NCBI RefSeq assembly: GCF_002099425.1
Contig: NW_018343990.1
Location: forward strand, 3,758,501-3,822,500
Length of the DNA: 64,000 nt
Origin: Phascolarctos cinereus
Taxonomy: Eukaryota; Chordata; Mammalia; Diprotodontia; Phascolarctidae
Direction of reading: 5' to 3'
The translations under genes and the position numbers were made by a program. Positions 1 through 9,835 of the stretch are shown here, one piece after another. The stretch's first letter is position 1, and each line of letters begins with the position of its first letter. The notes under the pieces are model-generated. The model saw only the letters and a program-made list of their open reading frames with translations, did no database searches and was not told the origin of the DNA.

Positions 1-61
1 CCCAGGGAAGTTAGAATGGACTGGGACTGAACTAGAAAAAGTCAAAGTTTCAAGGAATACT

Positions 62-300
62 ACTAATAATATTAGCTAACATATTACTAAGAACTGGCCT
101 TTACACACTACCGTAAAGTTACACAATTCTTTGCACACATTGTCTCATGTGAATCTCATAACAATTTAGCCACATTTTACAGATGATGGAACTGAGACTC
201 AGGAGAGGTTAAATGATTTGGCCTTGATCACACAGTGTTTCTATAGGTAGAAGCATTTGAACTCAGGTCTTCCCAATTCTGAGTTTAGCTGTTTGAAGTC
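62..300 (-). mobile_element. MIR/THER1-type SINE relic
   Basis: Reads as the reverse complement of a CORE-SINE: a low-complexity end, then an ATTTTACAGATGATGG-like core, a GAGAGGTTAAATGA-type stretch, a CACACAG stretch and a TTTGAACTCAGGTCTTCC stretch corresponding to the tRNA-like B box. It is heavily diverged with no visible target duplication, so it is old. Confidence 0.7.
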
Positions 301-501
301 TGAAGATAGTATTGGGGAGGGATGGTGACAGACTATTGTTTTTGTTTGTTTCCTTGCTTGCCTGCTTTTAATTAAAAGTTCAAAAGAGTATAAAAATTTT
401 TGAATCAAACACAACTTCTTCTCACCCACTGTCCCTATATTCCCAGAAAGGATAAGAACTAAAAATAATATGAAAAAGAGCCTAGCTCATGGATTATTGT
501 A
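301..501. other. Unassigned AT-rich spacer
   Basis: No gene, RNA or recognisable repeat is seen here. The short open frame on the minus strand has no recognisable domain. Confidence 0.4.
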
Positions 502-514
502 AGCATCACCTTTT

Positions 515-1089
515 TATTTATTTATTTATATTAATTAATTTATTTTTTAGTTTTCAACATTCACTTCCACAACATTTTGGGATCCAAATTTTCTCCCCTT
601 CTCTCCCCTCTCCCTACCCCATGATGGCATGCATTCTGAATACCTCTTCCCCTAATCTGCCTTCCCTTCTATCACCCCCCCCCACCACACACAGACACAC
701 ACATTCTCCTCTTCTCTTATCCCTGGACCATGCTCCTCTCTCACCCAGGTCCAACAGACCTTTCCCACTGGCCTTCTAAGTTGTCTTTGGCATTGGTGAG
801 TTGAGAATTCTGGAAGCCACTACAACTGCCCGTGATTCAGTCCCCTGAGGCCTGCTCTAGGTTTGCCTAGTCTTTGCCTGTGGGGCCCACACTGAACTGC
901 ACTCCTCTCCCAACCTGGCACAACAGACCTTTCCTATCAACCATCCAGGTTGTCTTGGGCTGGAAATTTGTTTCGCTCTGTGTTTTTGTGGGTTCTGATG
1001 CTCTAGAATTTGTTTAGGGCCATTTTTACAGTATTTGGAGGGGTTTGGGGAGAGCTCAAGCAAGTCACTGCTTTTACTCTGTCATCTTC
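515..1089 (-). mobile_element. L1 LINE consisting only of its 3' and 5' ends
   Basis: Read on the minus strand, the right part (about 720-1089) resembles the GC-richer 5' UTR of marsupial L1, beginning near a GATGACAGAG start. The left part (about 515-700) resembles the L1 3' end, with pyrimidine-rich plus-strand text and an AGTTTTCAACATTCACTT segment. No ORF1 or ORF2 sequence lies between them. Imperfect 13-bp direct repeats (AGCATCACCTTTT at 502-514, AGCATCACTTTTT at 1090-1102) look like target-site duplications, so this was a single insertion. Family assignment is from memory. Confidence 0.65.
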
Positions 1090-1244
1090 AGCATCACTTT
1101 TTTAATATTAGCTATTGCCTCAGTTTCTTTTTTATTTTTGCCCCAGACCATGTTTAATATTTAAATTTTATATGACCTTTAATATAAAATTATTTACAAT
1201 CACTGTAAGTTGATTCAGGTAGTGTTTTATGTAAAGAACTCTAA

Positions 1245-1495
1245 CAGGTAGGTGGTGCAATGGATAGAGTGTGGGCCCTGGAGTCGGGAAGATTCATCTT
1301 CCTGAGTTCAAAGCTGGCCTCAGACCTAGCAGGTCACTGGGCAAGTCATTTAATCCTGTTCGCCTCAGTTTCCTCACCTGTAAAGTGAGCTGGAGAAGGA
1401 AATGGCAAACCTATCCAGTATCTTTGCCAAGAAAACCTCAATTTGGGTCATGAAGAGTCAGACAAGATTGAAATGACTCAACAAAAACAACAACC
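1245..1495 (+). mobile_element. RTESINE1-type tRNA/RTE SINE
   Basis: The tRNA-derived head (GGTGGTGCAATGGATAGAG) contains A- and B-box-like text. A middle part with CTCAGTTTCCTCACCTG follows. The tail (GGAGAAGGAAATGGCAAACC through ATGAAGAGTCAGACAAGATTG) matches the 3' terminus of RTE/BovB LINEs and ends in an AAC-rich tract. Near full length. Such SINEs are thought to borrow the RTE machinery through this shared tail. Confidence 0.88.
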
Positions 1496-1639
1496 CTGGA
1501 TACTGATGTGGTACAAAGTTTGTTCTTAGTAATCACCAATCTCATTCTGGCGGGTGGGAGGGTAGGAGAATTGTGCATATGACTGTAAAAGTTCTGAGAG
1601 TTGTCCTCTGAGATCACCTGCTCCTGCTCTCATTTCATA

Positions 1640-1735
1640 GATCAATCAGTCAATAACTATTAAAAGCCTGCTCTTTGCCGTGTGCTGTGCCAGGTCCTGA
1701 AGATACAAAAATAAAGTGGAAACAGTGCCTAACTA
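1640..1735 (-). mobile_element. L2 3'-end fragment
   Basis: Antisense L2 3' end. The order is CAATCAGTCAATAACTATT, then a CTTTGCCGTGTGCTGTGCCAGG-like stretch, then a GATACAAAAATAAAG stretch. The same order recurs in several places in the window. Diverged and ancient. Confidence 0.5.
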
Positions 1736-2220
1736 GTTAATATTAAGAAAAGATGCTTACAAGGCAGGTTAAACAACTTGTCCAAAACCATACAATTAAC
1801 CATTGGGAAAGCCAAGACAAGAACTTAGGTTGCCAAACTCCCTGGCTAGGGCATTTGTTTTTCTATTCCATCATGGAGAAGTATAGATTTAGGCCTGGGA
1901 GGGACCTAAGAGGGATTAAATATATTCCTCCCCTACTCCATTCCCCCACTCCATTTTATAATTGAGAAAACAGAGCTCAAGAGAAATCAAGTTATTTGTC
2001 TACATACATTTTGAATTCAAGTCCTTTGCCTACAAATATAGCTTTTTACTATGGGGGGAAAACATGATAATAATTACAAAGAAATAATTATAAATGATAA
2101 TGATAATCACTAGCAGCCTATTGGTTGCATACATAGAGCACTCGACGGCTTTCCAAGCACCTTTCATATGTTATTTGATTTGATTTATGTGAACTCAAAT
2201 ATCTCAATATTATACTGACA
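1736..2220 (-). mobile_element. Cluster of degraded MIR relics
   Basis: At least two and possibly three antisense MIR-like pieces. One at about 1745-1860 has ACTTGTCCAAAACC then an AACTTAGGTTGCC stretch. One at about 1880-2055 has GGGAGGGACCTAAG, then ATTGAGAAAACAGAG and TTTGAATTCAAGTCC. A third, at about 2090-2215, carries only the CAAGCACCTTTCATATG end. Boundaries are approximate. Confidence 0.45.
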
Positions 2221-2224
2221 AATT

Positions 2225-2535
2225 AAGATTGGGGATGATCATGTTCAGGGAATCTGGGAAAGCTTCTTGGAGTAGGTGGCTGAACTTTAGCAGAGAGGAT
2301 GAAGGTAAGCACCCGATGTTTGAGGAAACAAGATGCAAATTCATGAAGTCAGGAACAAGCAAGCTGCACTCGAAGGGACCCCAAATCCATACACCTGATG
2401 AGTAGAAACCTGTACGTGAGAGTCAGGAGAGAAGAGTATGGACAGATAGAGGCGACAGTTGATGTAATGCCTTGGTTTTAGACTGAGAAGTTTGACTTGA
2501 ATGTAACAGTTAATAGGGAACTATTACAGGTAACT
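2225..2535 (-). mobile_element. L2 LINE fragment (3' UTR side)
   Basis: Antisense L2 text close to the 3' end: GGGAAAGCTTCTTGGAG, then ATGAAGTCAGGAACAAGCAA, then a decayed GGAACTATTACAGGTA-like part that corresponds to the 'GGAGCCACTGG' region of L2. No open frame survives. Confidence 0.5.
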
Positions 2536-2754
2536 AAGCAGGGAAATGATATGATAAAAAATAAAATACACAGGATTACAAAGGAAACAAATTATATTGA
2601 AATCCAGTTATTAATTTTTTTAAACAATAGACCTCAGGTTATGAAATCCTGAATTAGGAGCTTTTCTGAAGTAAATTAAATGTAGATCTTTCACCAAAAA
2701 TGTTTAAAATTTTTTGTTATTTTTGTACCAAACATCTAAACCCTTCCTAGATTT

Positions 2755-2885
2755 CATGCCCTTCTATAATCTGTTCAATTTATCAATGAGCAGTTATTGA
2801 TTGAGTACCTACTATGTGCAAAGTACTGTTATGAGCTGAGGATTCAACAAAGATGGTACAAATAGTCCCTGCCCTCAAGGATTAT
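2755..2885 (-). mobile_element. L2 3'-end fragment
   Basis: Antisense L2 3' terminus: TTGATTGAGTACCTACTATG, a GTGCAAAGTACTG stretch and a CCCTGCCCTCAAGG stretch. It may be the end of the same L2 insertion as the piece upstream, separated by about 220 bp of unassigned sequence. Confidence 0.6.
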
Positions 2886-3054
2886 ATTGTGTCAAATATT
2901 TCCTTCTACTATCTACACAACATATCTGCTACTCTCCAAAACAAACCAATCTTTTGCTGAGCCTATCCCATGCAGATGCCAAGCTTATCTCTGCCTCTGC
3001 ATTTGTATTTCCTCACCTGCCTTCTCACTGTCCAAATCTAGTTTATCCTTGAAT

Positions 3055-3189
3055 ATATGTATGTATATACAATATATATGCACACATATATGTAGATGTG
3101 TATAAGATATATGTGCATACCTACATGTATTGTGTATACATATATGTATGTGTATATACATGTATGTATACATGCATGCACACACATAC

Positions 3190-3220
<31 letters not shown>

Positions 3221-3232
3221 CACCTGTGTATA
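3055..3232. repeat. TG/TA microsatellite tract
   Basis: An impure alternating purine-pyrimidine tract of ATGTATATAC, ACATATATG and (TG)n, with the cleanest (TG)n near 3191-3208. It creates several long chance open frames on both strands, rich in Y, I, C, H, V and T. Confidence 0.9.
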
Positions 3233-3400
3233 TCCAGACATTATCATCTTTTATACATGAGGAAGCTGAGTGCCAGAGTGGTTTTTGTCTTGTTCAATGT
3301 CACAAACTGCTAAGTGCCTAAGATGATTCAAAATGAGTTTCTTTTGTGACACAAAGCCAGTACTCTTTCCATAACCCGCTGCAAGTATTATTGTGGTAGT
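3233..3400 (-). mobile_element. MIR relic
   Basis: An antisense MIR core is visible as ATACATGAGGAAGCTGAG, followed by TTGTTCAATGTCACAAACTG. The piece is short and diverged and directly abuts the microsatellite. Confidence 0.5.
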
Positions 3401-3404
3401 TGTA

Positions 3405-3640
3405 GAGGGTTGAGACAGGGACTGGACTTGTAATTTCAGTGGTATAGGGAAATTTTGGGTGAGGAAACTCCCTCTACTAATTCAATTTAGCACCTTTCTA
3501 TAAGTTATAGTTTTACAAAGTTGCCTAGAGCAGTGTGAGATTAAATCACTTGCCCAGGGTCACACAGTTATGCATCAGAAGTGAGATTTGAACCCAGGTC
3601 TTCTTGACTTTAATGACAGCTACTTATCTGCTACCATACT
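3405..3640 (-). mobile_element. MIR3-like SINE relic
   Basis: Begins with TTGTAATTTCAGTGGTATAG and GGAAACTCCCTCTACTAATT, then GCCTAGAGCAGTGTGAGATT, ACTTGCCCAGGGTCACACAG and TTTGAACCCAGGTCTTC. The same layout recurs in five other places in this window (13830, 17868, 25275, 37690 and 45215), which identifies it as one dispersed family. Confidence 0.7.
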
Positions 3641-3974
3641 TCAGGAACTGTGTAAAGGACAATGTGCTTCTGGTTTATGTCAAGCCCCACTTTTCTGATA
3701 TTCTTCAGAATCCCAACCTCATCATTGATATATAATGACATTTACCTTTGATTTTCCTCTGAGGAACATCTCTCACTTCCCTTAGTAAAGAAGTCACATA
3801 GTCTCACGTGTTCTGGATATTGAAATTTCTTTCTTTTGGTATTTGTTTGGTTTTTTATATATTAATTCATATTAGAAACTCATTTCACATTAAATTGAAT
3901 TCATCATTTAAGACTTAAAACAAGCAAGTTCATAAAATCTTTGATTTCATATATACATCCCACATATGCATTAT
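3641..3974. other. Repeat-poor spacer
   Basis: AT-rich sequence without a recognisable gene, RNA or repeat family. Confidence 0.4.
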
Positions 3975-4090
3975 ATTTGAATATAAGCTCCACGGAAGAC
4001 AGGTCTTTTTTTTTTTTCATTTATATTCCTTATGCTGAGCACAGTGCCTAGCATACAGTAAGTGTACTATAAATGTTGAATCAATAAATG
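3975..4090 (+). mobile_element. L2 3'-end fragment
   Basis: Sense L2 3' terminus: AATATAAGCTCCACGGAAG, a T-run, GAGCACAGTGCCTAGCATAC, then AGTGTACTATAAATGTTGAA. Confidence 0.65.
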
Positions 4091-5444
4091 AAGAGATGAA
4101 TTTTAGTTCTCTTAGAAAATAAGCTCCATTGTGAAACAACTAGTATATAACTTGATTTATGTAGCACTAAGTCACATATTAATGGGCTGTAATAGCCACA
4201 CTCAACTCTCATTCCCACCCTTCTCTTTGTCATTCTGTACCTTGTGAATATTTTAGGGCAGATGTGAAAGATTAGGCTCCCATATGAACACATAGTGAAA
4301 GAAATACAGTCAAGTTGGCCCAATATGTCTGTGTTCAGTGACTAATTTTATAATTGAACTAAATGCCCTTTCAGGACCCTTCCTACTCTTTGGTTTTATG
4401 CTTTGCTGCTTTTTCATCTCTTCTTCCCAAAACCTCAACACTATTATCTGCAAAACATTCAATTATTCTAATGGAATGCTTATAACCAGAAGTGTAGCAA
4501 AGGAGGGCAACCAGAACTTTATCACAGGGTACAGTGGCAGCATTTATAGGTCATTGGTAACAGGGTTTACCTACTTGGAAAGAATAATTAGTTAAAATAG
4601 GAAGCTGCTTACTAGCCAGGTGAGATGATGCCTCCTCCTTTGGTACTTCCCCTATAGCCTCCCCCAAATGATCTCATACCTATATCCCATGATCACTTTC
4701 TCTATATCATGGAGTGGACACACTTGCATTTCTTGCCCTTTGTGCAGTATAAGGTACTTTCTCCAAGTGTAAAACTTTCTACTTATAGCTTACTTTATTA
4801 CCAATCTAATGAATGCAGGTGTTTCAGTAATGTGTTGCAGAATATTGCCCATACACAAATACACCAGAAAAGATCTCAATAGATTCACATGTACTTCTCT
4901 GAAATTTAAGTCTTCAAACCTTATCATTTCTCTTTTCTAGCATTTGAAAAAGCATTGATCTTTTGAAATAACTTCATTATCCAACCACTCGACTGAGCAA
5001 TTTGTAGAATATAGATTGATATTGTATAGAAACCATGACCCAAGTTGCCAAAGCCAGTGATGTTTTTTTTTTCGAATGTCATCCCTGAACTTCTTAGTTG
5101 CCCCCTAACAATGACAACAACAACAACATCAATCACAACAATAATTTTAACCTTGAGACAGAGAAATTTTGGGAATGACTTTGTAATAAGCATATTTGTG
5201 AAAAAAATTCATAATTGTCCCAAATATAATTAATTTTGAAAGTACATCATGAAATGTGCCTTTGAATCAGCCATTGATGATGAACCCCATTAAATTAAAT
5301 GCTACATAATAATTATTGAGTTACTGTTAGTGTAGTGTAAGTAGGATCTCTCTGTTTTCCTCTTGGTAATCTGAACTGATGCATACATTTAATGGAGAAT
5401 ATAAATTATATGAGCTGGTCATAACATTCACTCTTTTTTTTAGT
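4091..5444. other. About 1.35 kb of repeat-poor DNA
   Basis: No coding region or recognised repeat. The open frames of 80-89 codons lack domains, membrane or signal-peptide logic, and have no splice context that I can support. A CAACAACAACAACATCAATC stretch near 5115 is low-complexity. Confidence 0.4.
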
Positions 5445-5681
5445 AATCCAAAAGGCTGCTTTACACATGGACATCACCAAATGGGTCAATATAGAAATTA
5501 GATTGCTTATATACTTTAGACCCAAAGGTGGAGAAACTCTATACAATCAGTTAAAACAAGACCTGGAGCTGACTGTGGATCAGATCATGAGTTTCTTATT
5601 GAAAAATGCAGACTTAAATTGAAGAAAGTAGAGAAAACCATCAGTCCATATAGGTATAACCTAAATAACATAATAACATTA

Positions 5682-5693
5682 CGTATATATGTG

Positions 5694-5732
<39 letters not shown>

Positions 5733-5738
5733 ATGTAT

Positions 5739-5795
<57 letters not shown>

Positions 5796-5798
5796 ATG
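5682..5798. repeat. (TG)n/(TA)n microsatellite inside the BovB copy
   Basis: A (GT)n run passes into a long (AT)n run. It sits between the endonuclease side and the linker of the BovB element and probably replaces about 100 bp of it. The (AT)n part can extrude as a cruciform. Confidence 0.92.
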
Positions 5799-6555
5799 GT
5801 GATGAATAGATTTAAGGGATTAGATCTGGTAGATAGATTGCCTGAAGAACTATGGACCGAGATTTGCAACACTGTATAGGAGGGAGCAACAAATAAACAT
5901 TCCAAATAAAAAGAGGGAATAAAAGCAAAGTAACTGTCTGATAAGGCTTTACAAATAGCCAAGGAAAGAAGGAAAGGGGAAAGGAAAGAAGAAAGGAAAA
6001 GACATATCCAACTGAATACAGAATTCCAGAGAATAACAAGAAGAGATAAGGTTTTCTTAAATGAGCAATGCAAAGAAATAGAAGACAATAGAATGGGAAA
6101 GAAAGAGATCTCTTCAAGAAATTAGAGCTATCAAAGGAAAGTTTCATGTGAATACACCACAGACTTATACAAGAAAGATCTTAGCATTACTTATAACTAT
6201 GATGGTGTGGTTATTATGTAGAGCCACACATCCTGGAGAATGAATTCAAGTGGACCTTAGGAAGCACTGCCAACAATATGGCCAATGGAGGTGATGGAAT
6301 TCCAACTGAGCTATTTGAAACTCTAAAAGATGATGCTGTTAAAGTACTTCACTCAATAAGTCAGCAAATTTGGCCACTGGATTGGAAAAGATCAGTTTAC
6401 ATCCCAGTAGTAAAGAAGGCCAGTACCAAAGAATGATTAAACTACTGAACAATGGCACTCATTTCACACACCATCAAAGCAACATTTAAGATTCTGCAAG
6501 CTAGGTTTCAGCAATATATAAACCAAGAATTATCAAAAGAGGAGGGTGGTTTTTG

Positions 6556-6706
6556 TTTTTATTTTTTGGTGAGGGCAATTGGGGTTAAGTGACTTGCCCA
6601 GAGTCATACAGCTAGTGAGTGTTATGTGTCTGAGGCCAGATTTGAACTCGCATCCTCCTGACTCCAGGGCCAGTGCTCTATCCACAGAGCCACCTAGCTG
6701 CCCCCT
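6556..6706 (-). mobile_element. MAR1/WSINE1-type SINE inside BovB
   Basis: Reverse complement of the short tRNA SINE: the A-rich tail is read as a T-rich stretch, followed by GAGGGCAATTGGGGTTAAG, TTTGAACTCGCATCCTCCTG, and GCTCTATCCACAGAGCCACC at the tRNA head. It is flanked by 17-bp direct repeats with one mismatch (6539-6555 and 6707-6723, GAGGAGG-TGGTTTTTG). It interrupts the reverse transcriptase of the BovB copy and is therefore younger. Confidence 0.93.
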
Positions 6707-7830
6707 GAGGAGGCTGGTTTTTGAAAAGGCAGAGGAACTAGAAACCAAATTGCCAACATTTGCTAAATTATGGCGAAAACAAGGGACTTCTAGAAAAACA
6801 TCTACTTCTGCTTTATCGACCACACTAAAACCTTTGACTATGTGAATCACAGCAAAATTTGGCAAGTCTTCGAAGAGGTGGTAGTATTAAATCCCCTTAC
6901 TTATGAGAAATTTGTATGCAGGCCAAGAAGCTGCAGTTAAAACCAAACGTGGGACAACTGATTGATATAAGGTTGGAAAAGGAGTACAGGAAGTCTGTAT
7001 ACTGTAGCCTTATTTATTTAACTTACATGCAGAGTATATCATATGAAATACCAGGCTGGATGAATTAAAAAGTGAATTGGTTTGTCGGGAGAGATATCAA
7101 GAATCTCAGAGGTGTGGAAGAATCAAGAACTTCTTGATGAGGAGAGTGTACAAGATAGCTTGGTGCTTCACATCAAAAAGTCAAAAAACCCTAAGATCTT
7201 GGCAATTGGTCCCATCACTTCCTGGAAAAAAGAGAGAGAAGAAATAAATGGAGGCAGTGTCCGATTTTATATTCTTGGGCTCAAAAATCACTGCAGATGG
7301 TGACTGCAGCCACGAAATTAAGATTCTTACTCCTTGGAAGGAAAGCTATGGCAAAGCTGGACAGCATACTAAAAAGCAGAGACACCACCTTGCCAAGAAA
7401 GGTTTGTTTTGTCAAAGCTATGGCTTTTCCAGTAGCAATTTACTAAGGCTGTGAGAGTTGGACTAGAAGGAAAGCTGAGAGCCACAGAATCAATGCTTTT
7501 GAATTGTGGCGCTGGAGCAGAGCTTTGAGAGTACCCTGGACAGCAAGGAAATCAAATTAGTCAGTACGTCAAGACATTAATTCAGTCTGTTCACTGGAAG
7601 GCCAAATCCTAAAGCTAAAACTTAAATACTTTGGCCTACATAATGAGAAGATGGGACTCATTGGGAAAGACCCTGATGTTGGATGAGATAGTGGCATGGA
7701 AATAATAAACATGAACTTGGGCAGACTTCAAAAGATAGTAGAGAATGGAAGGGCCTGGAGTGCTGTGGTCCATGGGGTTATGAAGAGTCGGACGTGACTG
7801 AACAACTAAACAACAACAACAACAATATAA

Positions 7831-9535
7831 ATCATATGAATGCTTTATTTAGGTGCATTTTTTAAAGGAATATGAGGGCACTCTAATTTGATGCTTATAT
7901 GCCATGGAGTATAAATGAAATTGGAAACCAAATTATAAATTGAGTTTTAGTAAACATCTTTGCTAATGAAAACCTTTTCATTTTGTAGATAACACTCATA
8001 ATCATTTCATGAAAATGAATCATACATTTACAAGCAGCAGTTACTTAAAAAGAAGCCACCTAAGCACAATTCTGATCTCTAGTGGAAAGAAGCTTTGCTT
8101 GTTTTCACAGCTGAATATTCAAAGGGATGTTTACCATAATTGGAGGATCCTTGACAGTTTAAGTAGCCCATACTTAACATGCTTCCAAATGGTTCCTAAA
8201 TTATTTGTTGTATGCTCTTAATGTAAACAAGAAACAGCATTTCTGGTCACCCTAAATGCCACAAACTAAGGTTGTGTATTTTCAATGTTATCAGTAGTGA
8301 AATTTTCTTTTAAAATAAATGTTAAAACTATAGAAAAAGATAATTTAAGAAAGTATTTGGTTAAACCATTGCTCTTGGTTTTTTTTTTAAGGAGGAATAT
8401 GGAATAACTTTCTCCAGACGTGAAGTGGTAGATATCAATTCCAAATGCGAATTCAAACAATAATGAGCTGAAGAACAAAGAAATTACTCGGGTTGCTTCA
8501 TGTGTATCCCCAGCATATGGGACTAAGTACCTGGTTTATCCTAAGTTGAAGTATCACAACTACTGTAACTCCTCAACTACCTGCTACTCACCTGTCTAGC
8601 AACTTAACGTATGCTGAACACCTTTTGACAAAGCAAAAAAAAAATCCATAGCGAATGATCACTAATGTTACAACTCCATTGTTATGGCAATCTGGAAGGA
8701 GAGAGAAGAGGGGACAAATGGGGAAATGTAGGCATCGTAAAAATAAGATGTGTCAATAAAAATGTATTTTCTTTTAATAACATTGGGATTGGGACATGAT
8801 GATATTTTTAGGTTGCTGAAACGGGAGAAAGGTTGATCAAATATATTACTATTCTTGCTCTCTAAATTTCTTACCCTCAGGGGAGAAAAAACCTGTGGTT
8901 CTAGCTTAGTCATGTCTTTAGTACCCTTAGCCAAGGGAAAGTTTACCTATTCCCTGCCTTCATCACTACAGAAAGAACCTAAGAGAGCTCTGTTTATGTT
9001 TACTTCCCTACTGGGACTTTAGGTTTTGAACCGCTCCCTTCAAAGAATAGTGAAAAATAACAATAATCAGTAAGGAATTCAGTGATAGTGGTGGTGGTGG
9101 GGAGTGGTTATTGGTACCATCTTTTCCCTCAGAGTGGTAAACAAGAAGAGTATGACCTTTGCAAATATTGATGAACATGTGAGTTATTGAAGGAAGCAAA
9201 AGATCTCGGTCATTTTTACTGTTATCACATGGACCAGGGCCACAACAGACTTGGATGCTGGGAGCCTTCTGAGGTGATGATAAACCTTAGATATCAAGAG
9301 TTGAACAAGGACAAAAAGACACTTCAGTGAAATGCGGACACCAGGTTTAACTCTTGGTATTCTCTAATACTTGAAATTCGATCTTCTGTCTGGACATTTT
9401 TGCACAAACTGTCAGAATGCACTCCCTTCTCACCTCCACATCTTAGAATCTTTAGCTTTCTTCAAAATTTAGTTTAGGTTCTATTATTACCTAAGGCCCT
9501 TCTAGATCTCCTCAGCAGCCACACATGCCCCTGAA
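7831..9535. other. About 1.7 kb of repeat-poor DNA
   Basis: No gene or clear repeat. Open frames are below 90 codons and unremarkable. The stretch near 8500-8560 (GTATCCCCAGCATATGGGAC) faintly recalls an L2 3' end but is too weak to call. A (GTGGTG) stretch at about 9088-9105 is low-complexity. Confidence 0.4.
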
Positions 9536-9539
9536 ATTA

Positions 9540-9690
9540 CATGTACATAGAAACACATATGGATACATATATACACACATGCATATGTGAATACACAGCC
9601 CAATACAATGCACATATATGTATACACATACACATACACATATATATCCTTACGTACATATACACATACCATATAAACCCACGTATATTT
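9540..9690. repeat. CA/TA-rich microsatellite tract
   Basis: An impure ACATATATG and CACATACACATA tract of alternating purine-pyrimidine dinucleotides. It generates the 89-codon minus-strand open frame rich in Y, V and C. Confidence 0.85.
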
Positions 9691-9694
9691 ATTG

Positions 9695-9835
9695 TTTCCC
9701 CTAATAGAATGTAAGCTCATTGAGGGTAATGGCTGTTTTATTTTGATTTGGTTTGCTATAAACTCTGTCACTCATGCTTAGCAAAGTGTCTGGCATCATA
9801 GTAGGCATTTAATAAACGCTTGTTGAATGGAGGGA
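9695..9835 (+). mobile_element. L2 3'-end fragment
   Basis: Sense L2 3' terminus: AGAATGTAAGCTCATTGAGG, AAAGTGTCTGGCATCATAGT, then AGGCATTTAATAAACGCTTG. Confidence 0.75.

Larger units (their letters stand above)
5445..7830 (+). mobile_element. BovB/RTE-type LINE, decayed copy
   Basis: An RTE-clade LINE whose ORF encodes an AP-type endonuclease and a reverse transcriptase. Visible in order: endonuclease-side text (about 5470-5680); the linker with LDLVDRLPEELWTEI (about 5823-5868); GDGIPTELFETLKDDAVKVL (about 6291-6350); reverse transcriptase text ending FIDHTKTFD (about 6812-6838), resembling the family's FIDYAKAFD motif A; the C-terminal FLGSKITADGDCSHEIK (about 7268-7320); and RRKAESHRINAFELWRWSRA downstream. 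The tail ATGAAGAGTCGGACGTGACT ends in (CAA)n. Stops and frame changes interrupt it throughout. The stretch that should hold the YADD catalytic box (near 7095-7130) jumps from the ISRISE part straight to the ELLDEES part, so that box appears deleted. The copy is 5'-truncated. Confidence 0.92.

Noticed and set aside
2985-3321. Overlapping Y/C/H/V-rich frames on both strands
   Set aside because: Translation of a TG/TA microsatellite.
5738-6147. Two overlapping minus-strand frames of 111-116 codons
   Set aside because: They are antisense to the BovB element and to its TA microsatellite; hydrophobic composition comes from the purine-rich plus strand.
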